From the NCBI GenBank assembly GCA_007833815.1, contig CP033464.1:296001-360000 (forward strand): a stretch of 64,000 bases of DNA, written 5' to 3'. The DNA comes from Brevibacillus laterosporus. GTDB taxonomy: Bacteria > Bacillota > Bacilli > Brevibacillales > Brevibacillaceae. Below, piece after piece: positions 25,531-35,236 of this stretch. The position numbers and the translations under genes are program-made. Below the pieces are notes generated by a model. That model did no database searches and was not told the origin of the DNA. It saw nothing but the letters and a program-made list of their open reading frames with translations. How positions within the stretch are numbered: the first letter of the stretch is position 1; every line of letters starts with the position of its first letter.

Positions 25531-27939
25531 TTAGTTACGCAACGGTTTTCCTTTTGCCAGCATGTGTTGCATGCGTTGTTGCGTCTTTTGTGTTTTGATC
25601 AATTCGAGGAAGCCTTGACGCTCCAGTTCTAGAATATAAGTTTCGTTAACCTGCGTACCTGCTGGGACATCTCCCCCAGACATGATCCAGGCAATTTTAG
25701 TCGCAATCAATTCGTCGTGCTCACTGATCATGCCACTTTGGCGCAATCCATAGATATTCTGGCGTAATGAGGCATATCCTGTCGTTCCGATAGCTGGAAT
25801 CGTACGTTCAACAGGAGCTGTATATCCTCGTTTATCAAGCTCTAATACCGCCTGTTTGGCATCATACAACAGATGGTCTTGATTTATGGAAACACGATCA
25901 GTTGGGCGCATATAGCCCAGCTTAATTGCCTCCTTACCGCTTGTGGATACTTTGGCCATAGCAATTGTTTCAAAGGCACGAGCCACAAATGGGAAAGCAT
26001 CGATAGGGGTAGGAGTTCCACTCGGAATGTTTTCCATCGAACGGAATAGCATTTCTTTGGTACCACAAGCTCCCGGCAATACACCAACACCCACTTCTAC
26101 GAATCCTAGATAAGTTTCCGCCGCTAGCTGCACCTGATCAGCCATATAGCAAATCTCTACTCCACCACCAAGCGTCATACCAAATGGTGCAGCTACTACA
26201 GGACGAGGCATAGTACGTATCCGATTAACAGTGTTGTGGAATTTCTTAGCCAACATATCCAGCTCAAACCAGTTTTCATCCTGTGCTTCCATCAAAGCCA
26301 TCGCTAGATTTAAACCAACACAGAAGTTTTTACCCTGATTTCCGATAACCATACCGGTAAAGTTTTTCTCTACTTCATCTGCAGCTTTCGTGAACATTTG
26401 TAAAATATCCACACCTAGCGCATTATGCGGCGTAGTAAATTCGAAGCAAGCAACTCCATCCCCTAGATCAATGAGTGACGCGCCTGCGTTTTTAACTACT
26501 ACTTTACCTTGTTCTTTTAAAGCAGCTAAATTAATGATTTCTTTTTTCTCTTCCAATCCTTTAAAGGTTCCGCCGATGTGAAAAGCAGCTACTTTGCCTT
26601 CTGCTTTTTCATAGAAAGAGGTTTTTCCACTAGCCAGTAATTCTTCTACCAACGCCGGAATCGTTTCGCCCTCTTCTCTCATCCGAGCTACTGATTTCTC
26701 AAGACCTATGGCATCCCATGTTTCAAAGGGACCGAGTTCCCAGCCAAAGCCCCATCTCATTGCTTTGTCTACTGCTACAATGTCATCAGCAATCTCTGGC
26801 ACTTTTGTAGCGGCATACAGCATCGTCTTTTTCAATACATTCCATAAAAATTCGCTACCTTTATCTTTTCCATACACAATCGCCTGCAATTTTTGCGGCA
26901 ATGTTTTGGCTTGTTTAGCAGCTTCCAACGAGGCAAATTTAGCTTTCGCCCGTGGTTTATATTCCAGTGTATTGGTATCCAAAACGAATATCTCTTTGCC
27001 TGTCGCCGTCTTCTCTTGCTTAAAAAAGCCCTGACCGCTTTTTTGACCCAACCAGCGGTTTTCTACCATTTTGGTAAGTAGCTCTGGTATTTCAAATGTT
27101 GCTTTTTCTACTTCATCCGTCGCTTTGTCACGGACGTTTTTAGCCACGTGCACATACGTATCCAGACCTACCACATCCAAAGTGCGGAACGTCGCACTTT
27201 TTGGGCGACCAATTACTGGACCTGTAAGCGCATCTACTTCATCTGCTCCTATTTGAAGACGTAGCATTTCTTGAATAGACACTTGCAAACCATATGTACC
27301 AACTCGGTTGGCGATAAAATTCGGTGTATCTTTACAAAGAACGGTACCTTTTCCTAGTACAAATTCTCCAAAATGCATCATAAACTCAACTAAGGCTGGA
27401 TCGGTGTGCTCACCTGGAATGATTTCTAAGAGCTTTAGATAGCGAGGTGGATTAAAAAAGTGTGTTCCCAGGAAGGATTTTTTGAACTCTTCTGAACAAT
27501 CCTGAGACATTTCATTGATGGAAACACCAGATGTATTGGAGGACACAATCGCGCCCGGTTTGCGATAAGCTTCTATTTTGGCAAATACCTGTTTTTTAAC
27601 TTCTACATTCTCAACAACAACCTCAATGATCCAATCTACTTCTTTTAGTTTGTCTAGATCATCTTCCAAATTGCCTACCGTGATGAGGGAGATGGAATCT
27701 TTATCATACAGAGGCGCTGGCTTTTCCTTCAGCAGTCGATCACGACCTGTTTGGGCAATACGATTACGAACAGCTGGATGTTCCAGCGTCAATCCTTTTT
27801 TGCTCTCTTCCTCCGTCAATTCACGCGGTACGATATCCAATAGATAAGTGGGGATGCCTACGTTGGCCAGATGGGCAGCAATACCAGCTCCCATGACCCC
27901 TGATCCCAAGACCGCAGCTTTGTTAATTTTGCGTTCCAT
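25531..27939 (-). CDS. fadN: 3-hydroxyacyl-CoA dehydrogenase / enoyl-CoA hydratase
   Basis: Bifunctional beta-oxidation enzyme, 802 residues. The N-terminus is the NAD-binding dehydrogenase (AAVLGSGVMGAGIAAHLAN; SSNTSGVSINEM; GTHFFNPPRYLKLLEIIPG), with a crotonase domain in the C-terminal part (VIGNQGKNFCVGLNLAMAL; PFGMTLGGGVEICYMAD). Order is opposite to E. coli FadB and typical of Bacillus FadN. ATG at 27939 after GAAGGAGGAG is preferred over the longer frame. First gene of the operon, under a FadR-type operator. Confidence 0.93.
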   Translation of the reverse strand: MERKINKAAVLGSGVMGAGIAAHLANVGIPTYLLDIVPRELTEEESKKGLTLEHPAVRNRIAQTGRDRLLKEKPAPLYDKDSISLITVGNLEDDLDKLKEVDWIIEVVVENVEVKKQVFAKIEAYRKPGAIVSSNTSGVSINEMSQDCSEEFKKSFLGTHFFNPPRYLKLLEIIPGEHTDPALVEFMMHFGEFVLGKGTVLCKDTPNFIANRVGTYGLQVSIQEMLRLQIGADEVDALTGPVIGRPKSATFRTLDVVGLDTYVHVAKNVRDKATDEVEKATFEIPELLTKMVENRWLGQKSGQGFFKQEKTATGKEIFVLDTNTLEYKPRAKAKFASLEAAKQAKTLPQKLQAIVYGKDKGSEFLWNVLKKTMLYAATKVPEIADDIVAVDKAMRWGFGWELGPFETWDAIGLEKSVARMREEGETIPALVEELLASGKTSFYEKAEGKVAAFHIGGTFKGLEEKKEIINLAALKEQGKVVVKNAGASLIDLGDGVACFEFTTPHNALGVDILQMFTKAADEVEKNFTGMVIGNQGKNFCVGLNLAMALMEAQDENWFELDMLAKKFHNTVNRIRTMPRPVVAAPFGMTLGGGVEICYMADQVQLAAETYLGFVEVGVGVLPGACGTKEMLFRSMENIPSGTPTPIDAFPFVARAFETIAMAKVSTSGKEAIKLGYMRPTDRVSINQDHLLYDAKQAVLELDKRGYTAPVERTIPAIGTTGYASLRQNIYGLRQSGMISEHDELIATKIAWIMSGGDVPAGTQVNETYILELERQGFLELIKTQKTQQRMQHMLAKGKPLRN

Positions 27940-28014
27940 GAAGTCTCCTCCTTCATATGCTTGTATCATTGGCTTGATTTAGCAAGTAGGCAGATTTGGT
28001 GTCGTTTTTATATT

Positions 28015-28032
28015 TGAATGAACGCTCATTCA
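28015..28032. promoter_or_regulatory. FadR-type operator upstream of fadN
   Basis: TGAATGAACGCTCATTCA is a palindrome of TGAATGA arms with a 4-nt centre, matching the TetR-family FadR site of Bacillus (TGAATGA-n4-TCATTCA). It should repress fadNAE until long-chain acyl-CoA is present. Confidence 0.85.
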
Positions 28033-28194
28033 TTATCTGCCTATAAAAACATTCCACAAAAATCGTCTTGCTTTATCGATCCCGTGGAATGTTGACATTT
28101 GCTACCAATTAAGTAATTGTTCAGCTTCATTGTAAACCAAATAAGCATACCTTGCAATCCTATTTTCTGAATTTCATCACTATTTGTTTAAATC

Positions 28195-28608
28195 CTACAA
28201 CCCAATGAAGGATTCATCACGTAGCATGGTTAATTCACCCATAAAGAAAGCTAATTCATCTGTTTCTTCTAGCTTGCCAGCTTCTTGAAGCAATTCAAAG
28301 CGACGGAGCATAATGTTAGCGAAATCTTGAATTTGAACAGGGGTTGCATCAGGGTCTACAGAATCATGAATATTAATGCTTTCTACCCCTTCATAATGCG
28401 TAATAATGCTGAAATCACCAAGTTCACCTAGATATTCTGTTGAATTGTATTTAGACTTCTCCAATTTAACAATCATGCTTAAAATATCAGCGGCTTGTGA
28501 ACTGTGAAAAGCAACTTGGAAAAAATCACGGCCTTTTCCATCTTTTGTTTTTACAAGCAATACGTCATACGTCATAAGTTTTCTTTGTTTATTTCCGAAT
28601 CCGAACAT
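28195..28608 (-). CDS. Conserved hypothetical protein
   Basis: 137 residues, soluble, acidic C-terminal half, no signal peptide or membrane segment. I do not recognise the family. Features: start MFGFGNKQRKLMTYDVLLVKT, a central SSQAADILSMIVKLEKSK helix, and a helical C-terminus ANIMLRRFELLQEAGKLEE. AGGTGG precedes the ATG. Single gene between the fad operon and a divergent lipoprotein gene; the 250 bp upstream show no clear element. Confidence 0.6.
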   Translation of the reverse strand: MFGFGNKQRKLMTYDVLLVKTKDGKGRDFFQVAFHSSQAADILSMIVKLEKSKYNSTEYLGELGDFSIITHYEGVESINIHDSVDPDATPVQIQDFANIMLRRFELLQEAGKLEETDELAFFMGELTMLRDESFIGL

Positions 28609-28859
28609 GCGTTATTACCACCTCAAATAACGGGGGCTGCCCCCTATTTTCAATGCTTATCCCTTTTATGATAGTGGGAAAACAGTCAACAAACAACCCC
28701 TCGTCGTTCTTTTTTCCCTTTTCTCGCTAGAATATGGTCTTATCATAACCATCTTGCTCTACCTCCATGCTTTTTGCCTAGTAAAATCTAACGGGTGTGA
28801 AATCGACTTTCTACTCAAAAACTAGCAAAAGGGCAAAAACATAAACGAGGTGATTGGTT

Positions 28860-29597
28860 ATGAACAAAAAGTGGTACATCGTGTTGATAGTGACTTTAAT
28901 TATTACAGGCACAACAGGATGCAAAGGTGGAAAACCGCCAGAGCAATCAAAGGATACCAGTGAAAAAGAACAGAGTCAAAAAGCGGAGAAATCTGTTAAA
29001 TCACAAGGAACGGCAAAAAACAAAAAGGAAGACTCTGCTAAATCTTATGGAAAGACAAGTCAAATAAAAGTAGCCGAAACAAAAAAAGAACAAGCTAAAT
29101 GGCAAACAACAGCAATGGCTCATATGGAGACCAATCTTAATGATGTGTCCGTTTTCTTACAAAAAGCCGAACAGGTAATTACTGACTTAGAATATATAGC
29201 TGCCACCCTACCTAATGGCAAAGAAATTAAGGAAGATGGACTTATCTATCGGCAATTGCCAAAACCTTATGATACAAGAGATGGGATTCTCTTTTTCTTT
29301 CAGCAGTATTGGAGTAGACCATTAGCTGTTAGCCTGTACGATCATCTGGACACGAAAATTGTTGATGGAAATGTATATCTTTCTACTTCTACTAAACACT
29401 ATCCCGTGTTTATCACAACAAAAAATACGAAAGTGACAGTTGAAAATAGTGGGTTGATTGCAGAAGTTACTGGTATTTCACCTACTACCGCCGCTTCTCG
29501 ATCCCTTGTCCGTTATCACTTGGAACGGGATCACGAATCTAAACGGTACGAGATAACGAAACGCATTGGCATATACGGACAGGAAAATTTCCAGTAA
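28860..29597 (+). CDS. Putative lipoprotein
   Basis: 245 residues. Signal peptide with lipobox GTTGC (Cys22 approx.), then a 60-residue linker rich in Lys, Glu, Ser and Gln, then a globular domain (METNLNDVSVFLQKAEQ; FFQQYWSRPLAVSLYDHL; YHLERDHESKRYEITKRIG). The folded part resembles small extracytoplasmic Bacillales proteins of the DUF3993 kind, but I am not certain. ATG at 28860 sits behind GAGGTG. Confidence 0.65.
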   Translation: MNKKWYIVLIVTLIITGTTGCKGGKPPEQSKDTSEKEQSQKAEKSVKSQGTAKNKKEDSAKSYGKTSQIKVAETKKEQAKWQTTAMAHMETNLNDVSVFLQKAEQVITDLEYIAATLPNGKEIKEDGLIYRQLPKPYDTRDGILFFFQQYWSRPLAVSLYDHLDTKIVDGNVYLSTSTKHYPVFITTKNTKVTVENSGLIAEVTGISPTTAASRSLVRYHLERDHESKRYEITKRIGIYGQENFQ

Positions 29598-29603
29598 CGT
29601 CCC

Positions 29604-29633
29604 TTGACATTTTCCTGTCCTCCCCATCATAAT
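29604..29633 (+). promoter_or_regulatory. Promoter of the pro operon
   Basis: TTGACA (29604-29609), 18 nt, CATAAT (29628-29633), just upstream of the T-box leader. Confidence 0.6.
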
Positions 29634-29659
29634 GATGTAAATAATCATACTTCATCGCT

Positions 29660-29947
29660 TTGAAGGGAAATAGTAAAGCCCCCTTTCTGCTCCAGAGAAC
29701 GTGATCCATTGGCTGAGAGATCGCGTGCATGAAACAGCTTGAACCCATCCCAGAGCGGCTAGGGACGACCTAGACAGGATTCTTTCCCCTGTTATCAAGG
29801 AAAGCGCTTATGGCTCTATCTATGTGCCTTTTTAAGTGTAAAGATAGATGACGATCCATGTAAGATTGGCTCGACATTTAATTAAGGTGGTACCGCGAAA
29901 GTAAACCTTTCGTCCTTATGTTTTTCTAAGGATGGAAGGTTTTTTTG
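29660..29947 (+). promoter_or_regulatory. T-box leader (proline) of proBAC
   Basis: The T-box sequence AAGGTGGTACCGCG is at 29884-29897, followed by a terminator (arms AAACCTTTCGTCCTTA and TAAGGATGGAAGGTTT, about 29913-29940) and T-run. A specifier CCC (proline) is apparent in GAACCCATCC at 29741-29750. Uncharged tRNA-Pro should allow read-through into proB. The exact 5' edge of stem I is uncertain. Confidence 0.9.
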
Positions 29948-29979
29948 TTTGTTAGAGATGAAAAGGAGTGCAGATCAAC

Positions 29980-31131
29980 ATGAAGCAGACTGGAAAAATA
30001 CGCATTGTAGTGAAAGTAGGAAGTAGTTCCTTAGCAAAAAAACAAGGCGGTTGTGACCAGCAAAAAATGAGTCTCTTGGTAGACGCCATTGCTGCCTTAC
30101 GTAATGAAGGTCATGAAGTAGTACTTGTGAGTTCTGGAGCTGTAGCAAGTGGATATTGCCTGCTAGGGTACGAACAACGACCAAGAACCATTGTAGCTAA
30201 GCAAGCCGCAGCAGCCATCGGGCAAAGTATCTTGATGGAGCATTACTCCGCTTTGTTTGCTCACTATCGCTATCATATCGCGCAAATTCTGTTGACTCGC
30301 AGTGACTTCTCTGATCAGGAACGTTACCGCCATGCGTTTCAAACGATGTCACTACTCCTTTCACGGAACATTACTCCTATTATTAATGAGAATGATACTG
30401 TTTCCGTTACAGAATTAACGTTCGGCGATAACGATATGCTAGGTTCCTTAGTGGCTGGTATGCTGCATGCTGATATCTACATCATTTTGACAGATACTGA
30501 TGGAATTTATGATAAAGATCCAAGAAATCATCCCGAGGCAAAGCGTTTCGACAAGGTTACTACAATTACTGACGAAATTAAAGCAGTGGCAGGGGGTTCT
30601 GGTTCATCTCTTGGTACCGGGGGAATGCAATCTAAAGTAATCGCTGCTGAAACTGCCCTAAAAGTGGGCACTCGTACATTTATTGGCCGGTTATCCACCA
30701 AAGATAGTTTATTACACGTTATTAATGGGACAGGTGAAGGAACGTATATTGGAGCTTTTGGTGAAACGAACTCTGGCACTTCTTCTCCTCATTCCTCTGA
30801 AAAACGTGAGAGTGTCTCCACGCAAAAGCAGTGGATTGCCCTACATTCCGCTATCGCTGGTCGCTTGCATGTAGATGCTGGAGCCCAGGAAGCTATGCAA
30901 CAACGCAAAAGCAGTCTGCTTCCAGCAGGAATTACCAGTGTGGAAGGTGATTTCTCGCAAGGGGATGTTGTAGAAGTGTATGCTCCTATTGGATTAATTG
31001 GCCGAGGGGTTTGCCGATATGACAGCGACCTATTACGTCAAATCATTAGCGAGCCGCAAAAGGAGAAACCTATTACTGAAGCAATCCATCGAGATCAATG
31101 GGTGTCTCTACCTCATCTCATGCAAAAATAG
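29980..31131 (+). CDS. proB: Glutamate 5-kinase
   Basis: First step of proline synthesis. 383 residues: amino-acid kinase domain (VVKVGSSSLA; VLVSSGAVASGY; NENDTVSV; LTDTDGIYDKDPR; GTGGMQSKVIAAE) and a C-terminal PUA domain. ATG at 29980 follows AAAAGGAG. A polar Ser-rich linker (around residues 265-280) joins the domains. Leads proB-proA-proC under T-box control. Confidence 0.95.
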   Translation: MKQTGKIRIVVKVGSSSLAKKQGGCDQQKMSLLVDAIAALRNEGHEVVLVSSGAVASGYCLLGYEQRPRTIVAKQAAAAIGQSILMEHYSALFAHYRYHIAQILLTRSDFSDQERYRHAFQTMSLLLSRNITPIINENDTVSVTELTFGDNDMLGSLVAGMLHADIYIILTDTDGIYDKDPRNHPEAKRFDKVTTITDEIKAVAGGSGSSLGTGGMQSKVIAAETALKVGTRTFIGRLSTKDSLLHVINGTGEGTYIGAFGETNSGTSSPHSSEKRESVSTQKQWIALHSAIAGRLHVDAGAQEAMQQRKSSLLPAGITSVEGDFSQGDVVEVYAPIGLIGRGVCRYDSDLLRQIISEPQKEKPITEAIHRDQWVSLPHLMQK

Positions 31132-31155
31132 GAAGGAATAAGGAGTGGAAGAAAA

Positions 31156-32457
31156 ATGAGAGAAGGAAACCAACAAACAAAATCAGCTTCCCAACAGGTT
31201 GCTGAGCAAGTTACCAAACAAGCAAAGCTAGCCCAACAAGCATCACGTCAATTAGCTCTATTGTCCAGTGAGCAGAAGAACGCTGCTTTACGCGCTATAA
31301 AAGAGCAACTTGTAACTGATCGGGATTATATCTTGGCTGAAAATAAACATGATGTAGACAAAGCAATAGCAAGTGGGCAACTCGATAGCTTTATTGATCG
31401 CCTTAGTCTGACACCCGAACGTATTGTTGCTTTGGCTGATAGCTTAGAGGATCTGGCTGTTCTAGCTGACCCTGTTGGCGAAACAACGGCAGAGTGGGTA
31501 CAAAAAGACGGTTTGGCCATTCGTTCTGTTCGTGTGCCACTTGGTGTAGTGGGCATGATATATGAAGCACGTCCCAATGTTACAGTCGACGCAGCTGCCA
31601 TTTCATTAAAAACAGGCAATGCTGTTGTACTGCGTGGTAGTGCCTCTACTACTCGTTCGAATTTAGCGTTGGTAAAAAGCATTCAAACTGCTTTACAAAA
31701 CATGGGACTACCACATGAAGCTGTGCAATACCTATCTACGACAGATCGGGGAGCTGTGGATGTGATGTGTAGCCTACATGGGATTATCGACGTGATCATC
31801 CCCCGTGGAGGAGCATCGCTAATCAACCGTGTTGTGAAAAATTCCATCGTACCGGTTATCGAAACTGGGGTGGGCAACTGTCATATTTTTATTGACCAAA
31901 CGGCTGATTACTCCATGGCAAAAGCCATTGTGCAAAATGCAAAACTAAGTCGTCCTGCTGTTTGCAACGCTCTTGAATCCTTGCTCATTCATAAAGATTT
32001 TGGGCAGGATCAGTCAATAACCCTTTTGACTTCCCTTCTTGATGCAGGGGTAGAACTACGTGCATGTGAACGGACCATTGCTTCTTATCCAGAGTTACAA
32101 GATCGCTTTGTCTTGGCTACAGAGCAGGATTGGCATGCAGAATTCCTTGATGCAATTCTAGCTGTTAAAACAGTTACTAATTTGGACGAAGCGTTGGAAC
32201 ACATCGCCACTTATGGTACCAAACACTCGGAATCTATTTTGACCCAAGATCAAGTCCAAGCAGAACGCTTCTTGCAAGCAGTAGATGCTGCTGTCGTTTA
32301 CCATAATGCTTCGACTCGGTTTACTGATGGTGGTGAGTTTGGTTTTGGTGCCGAAATTGGTATCAGTACACAAAAATTACATGCTCGTGGTCCCATGGGG
32401 CTAACAGCTTTAACTTCTATTAAGTATCGTATCTTAGGTAACGGGCAGACACGTTAA
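31156..32457 (+). CDS. proA: Gamma-glutamyl phosphate reductase
   Basis: NADPH-dependent reduction of glutamyl 5-phosphate. 433 residues, the first 25 or so being a Gln-rich extension. Catalytic Cys270 in SRPAVCNALE; NADP region VPLGVVGMIYEARPNVT; C-terminal FTDGGEFGFGAEIGISTQ. Second gene of the operon, 24 bp after proB. Confidence 0.95.
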   Translation: MREGNQQTKSASQQVAEQVTKQAKLAQQASRQLALLSSEQKNAALRAIKEQLVTDRDYILAENKHDVDKAIASGQLDSFIDRLSLTPERIVALADSLEDLAVLADPVGETTAEWVQKDGLAIRSVRVPLGVVGMIYEARPNVTVDAAAISLKTGNAVVLRGSASTTRSNLALVKSIQTALQNMGLPHEAVQYLSTTDRGAVDVMCSLHGIIDVIIPRGGASLINRVVKNSIVPVIETGVGNCHIFIDQTADYSMAKAIVQNAKLSRPAVCNALESLLIHKDFGQDQSITLLTSLLDAGVELRACERTIASYPELQDRFVLATEQDWHAEFLDAILAVKTVTNLDEALEHIATYGTKHSESILTQDQVQAERFLQAVDAAVVYHNASTRFTDGGEFGFGAEIGISTQKLHARGPMGLTALTSIKYRILGNGQTR

Positions 32458-32485
32458 TGTCCATACACGAAAGGAGGTCTCTCTC

Positions 32486-33334
32486 ATGAAGAATCATCAA
32501 GACAACCAGATATGCCAACAACTACACGTGGGTTTTATGGGAGCAGGTTCCATCGTAGAAGCCATATTAAAAGGTATCACAGCTAAATATTTACTACCTG
32601 CCAACCACATCAATGTGACCAATCATTCAGATGATGCACGATTAAGCGAGTTGCAAGAACAATATGGGGTTACTCCAAACCGTGATCTACCAACCATGCT
32701 TGCACAATCCGATGTATTATTTTTGGCGATGAAACCAAAAGATGTAGCCACAGCTTGCCAGACCTTACGCGATTATGTTACACAGGATCACTTAGTTATT
32801 TCGGTCATTGCCGGCGTCCCTACCTCCTCGATTCAGGAGTGGCTCGGAGTGGATTGTCCAATCATTCGTGCCATGCCAAATACGTCTTCCGCTGTAGGAT
32901 TATCTGCAACTGGAATGGCTGCCGGTAGATATGCGTCTGAGCACCATATGGCGATTGCTGAATGTTTATTTCAGTCAATCGGTCATGTATGTACGGTTCC
33001 CGAACATGAATTAGATATTATCACTGGTTTATCTGGAAGTGGTCCCGCCTATATTTATTATCTCGTTGAGGCAATGGAAGGGGCTGGACAAAGGGCTGGT
33101 CTCACACAGGAGATGTCTCGTGAGTTAACCGTGCAAACCTTGCTAGGTGCTGCCCATATGTTAATGGCTACCAAAGAAGAACCCGCTGTGCTTCGTAAAA
33201 GGGTAACTAGCCCAGGTGGAACTACACAAGCAGGTCTGGAAGTATTGGAGGCGCGTGGATTTAAACAAGCAGTAACAGAGGCCGTCCTTCGAGCTACAGA
33301 ACGTGCACGGGAGCTAGGAGCACCTTTTCGATAA
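32486..33334 (+). CDS. proC: Pyrroline-5-carboxylate reductase
   Basis: Last step of proline synthesis. 282 residues with the NADP loop GFMGAGSIVEAIL, then AMKPKDV, IRAMPNTSSAVG and the C-terminal signature SGSGPAYIYYLVEAMEGAG...RKRVTSPGGTTQAGL. Third gene of the operon, RBS AAAGGAGG. Confidence 0.94.
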   Translation: MKNHQDNQICQQLHVGFMGAGSIVEAILKGITAKYLLPANHINVTNHSDDARLSELQEQYGVTPNRDLPTMLAQSDVLFLAMKPKDVATACQTLRDYVTQDHLVISVIAGVPTSSIQEWLGVDCPIIRAMPNTSSAVGLSATGMAAGRYASEHHMAIAECLFQSIGHVCTVPEHELDIITGLSGSGPAYIYYLVEAMEGAGQRAGLTQEMSRELTVQTLLGAAHMLMATKEEPAVLRKRVTSPGGTTQAGLEVLEARGFKQAVTEAVLRATERARELGAPFR

Positions 33335-33411
33335 ATTACGGTTATCTACTTCCCTCCCTGTGCTTGACCATTCCATGTTATACTGAATAAAAAGTTGAGG
33401 AGGGAAGTTTT

Positions 33412-34239
33412 GTGCAAGTATATGCTCTCTATGGCCCAAGTGGTACAGGTAAAAGCACCAGTGCATTAAGTCTCGCTCACTCACGTCACATTGATGCCAT
33501 CATTGATGATGGGATTCTCATCTATGAGGGCCGAAAGGTTGCAGGCTACTCAGCTAAATATGAAAACACGAAAATCCGTGCGGTGAAACGTGCTATATTT
33601 CATTTTTCAGATCATGTCGATGAAGTACAGCGCGTCTTGCACAAGCTTCCTATAGAAAAAGTATTAATTTTAGGCACATCAACGCGGATGATCGGAAAGA
33701 TTGTAACTGCACTTGATTTGCCGGAAGTAATTGAATACATACCGATAGAAGCGATCAAGCCAGAAAAAGAAATTGAAGCAGCACGCTATGTTCGCGAAAC
33801 GATGGGTCAGCACGTGATTCCTATTCCACGAGTTGAAGTGGAAAAAGATTTGTTTAAGCGTATTGTTGATTCTGCGTGGCAAATCTTTACCTCTAAAAAA
33901 CAAGTAGGTGAAACCACTGTTGTTCAACCCTCCTTTTCTCAAGGTCGTATTCAGATTCATGAACAGGTGTTACGTAAATTAGTGCAACAAGCCTGCTATC
34001 GACATAGTGCAGTCGTCAAAGTGCAAAAGGTGGATTATACGTTTCAAGCCATGCCTCGCCTACAAGTCACACTAATTGTACAAGCAAAGCTAGGTGAAGA
34101 TTTACGTTCCCAGTTAATTGAGTTACAGCACCAATTGCAAGAGGAGTTAGAATACTACTTATTCATTGCTCCAGCCAGTATTGATTTTGAGATTACTGCT
34201 GTGCAATTCATACAGGCTACAAACAATAAGGAAAAGTAG
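33412..34239 (+). CDS. P-loop ATPase with Asp23-like C-terminal domain, function unknown
   Basis: 275 residues. Walker A YGPSGTGKSTSA at the N-terminus; acidic IIDDGILIYEGRK follows. The last 90 residues (GRIQIHEQVLRKLVQQA...FEITAVQFIQ) have the strand-helix pattern of the Asp23/Gls24 domain. A conserved Firmicute protein of unknown role, as far as I recall. GTG start behind GGAGGGAAG. It follows proC by 78 bp, but relation to proline synthesis is not evident. Confidence 0.7.
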   Translation: MQVYALYGPSGTGKSTSALSLAHSRHIDAIIDDGILIYEGRKVAGYSAKYENTKIRAVKRAIFHFSDHVDEVQRVLHKLPIEKVLILGTSTRMIGKIVTALDLPEVIEYIPIEAIKPEKEIEAARYVRETMGQHVIPIPRVEVEKDLFKRIVDSAWQIFTSKKQVGETTVVQPSFSQGRIQIHEQVLRKLVQQACYRHSAVVKVQKVDYTFQAMPRLQVTLIVQAKLGEDLRSQLIELQHQLQEELEYYLFIAPASIDFEITAVQFIQATNNKEK

Positions 34240-34282
34240 CTTGCTCCCTACATATACGATAGCTACGAAGTGATAAGAAACA

Positions 34283-34382
34283 ATTGAACCTCTCATGGCT
34301 AAAGCCACAAGATTCCTGCGCTATCACATCCAACGAAGTGAGAATTAGCAGGCTATCCCCGTAGTCCCTACGGTTATTGAAA
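34283..34382 (+). mobile_element. Solitary IS605/IS607-type right end with omega-RNA-like scaffold
   Basis: CTCATGGCTAAAGCCACAAG, GATTCCTGCG, CCAACGAAGTGAGA and CCCCGTAGTCCCTACGG are the stem series seen at the 3' end of tnpB elements, where the omega (reRNA) scaffold is encoded. No tnpB frame is present within 1 kb on either side. It looks like the stranded right end of a lost element. Recognition is by pattern, not by search. Confidence 0.5.
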
Positions 34383-34390
34383 AAAAGTGT

Positions 34391-34435
34391 AGCCCTTTTC
34401 TTAAACGCCGATTTGGTGTAGGAAAGGGCTTTTTT
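34391..34435 (+). terminator. Rho-independent terminator
   Basis: Stem AGCCCTTTTCT / AGGAAAGGGCT followed by TTTTTT, just after the IS-end remnant. It could serve the P-loop gene or the remnant RNA. Confidence 0.75.
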
Positions 34436-34510
34436 GTCACGTATGAAACCATCTTTTCAAACAAAAGCTACCTTTGTAAACTGTCTATGATTTGAAAGGG
34501 GGACTTTACT

Positions 34511-34801
34511 ATGCAAACCATCTCTTCTACATTAGCAAACGCCCAAAATCAGCAAATTCCATTCCCTACTCCACCAAAAGTAATTACAGGCAAGGATTTA
34601 AATTATCTAAAGGATGCTTTGTCTTGGGAATTAAATGCATGTAAGAAGCTACATTCTTTTGCAGAGCAGGTAAAAGATCCACAGATAAAAGATCTTTTAA
34701 ATAAAACCGGCTACATGCATCAAATGCATTATGAACAACTGATAACGCATCTTACTATCAACAATACAAACATCATAAAATCCTTGCCACAAATGCAATA
34801 A
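34511..34801 (+). CDS. Spore coat CotF-like small protein
   Basis: 96 residues, mostly helical: LNYLKDALSWELNACKKLHSFAEQV then KTGYMHQMHYEQLITHL, the two-helix ferritin-like pattern of CotF/YhcQ coat proteins. RBS AAAGGGGG. It is followed 27 bp later by a related gene, so the two form a coat-protein pair probably transcribed during sporulation. Confidence 0.7.
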   Translation: MQTISSTLANAQNQQIPFPTPPKVITGKDLNYLKDALSWELNACKKLHSFAEQVKDPQIKDLLNKTGYMHQMHYEQLITHLTINNTNIIKSLPQMQ

Positions 34802-34828
34802 TTTCAAGGAAAGGGAGGGTACGTCTCC

Positions 34829-35161
34829 ATGCAAAACAAACAAATTGCTAATCCGCAATCAAACCAATTACCACAAGTCAAAGGGCCCGAAATGAATGAT
34901 CGTGATTATATCAATGATGCACTTAGCACTTGTAAATATTTGACTGACAGCTTAAATGATGCCGTTCGTGAAGCGAGTCACGCACAATTGCATGAAACGT
35001 ATATGCAATTATTAATGGAGACTCACCAATCAGCCCGCGAATTGTACAATTGTATGTTCCAAAAAGGCTGGTACAAGCTTGAGGCGGAAGATCAACAAAA
35101 GGTAACACAAGCTCACCAACAATTTAGCGGTTATTCGACTCAGTATCCGTATAACCACTAA
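34829..35161 (+). CDS. Spore coat protein, CotF family
   Basis: 110 residues with MNDRDYINDALSTCKYLTDSLNDAVREA followed by LHETYMQLLMETHQSARELYNCMFQKGWYKLEAED, the standard CotF helices and the GWY motif. C-terminus Gln/Tyr-rich. Partner of the preceding coat gene, followed by a terminator. Confidence 0.85.
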   Translation: MQNKQIANPQSNQLPQVKGPEMNDRDYINDALSTCKYLTDSLNDAVREASHAQLHETYMQLLMETHQSARELYNCMFQKGWYKLEAEDQQKVTQAHQQFSGYSTQYPYNH

Positions 35162-35171
35162 GTTACCAACA

Positions 35172-35209
35172 AAAAAGATGACTCCCACATCACATGGGGT
35201 CATCTTTTT
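35172..35209. terminator. Terminator after the coat genes
   Basis: AAAAAGATGACTCCCACATC...ATGGGGTCATCTTTTT forms a stem with A- and T-runs on either side. Confidence 0.75.
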
Positions 35210-35236
35210 CCCTGAAGCAAGCTTTTTAAACGATTT

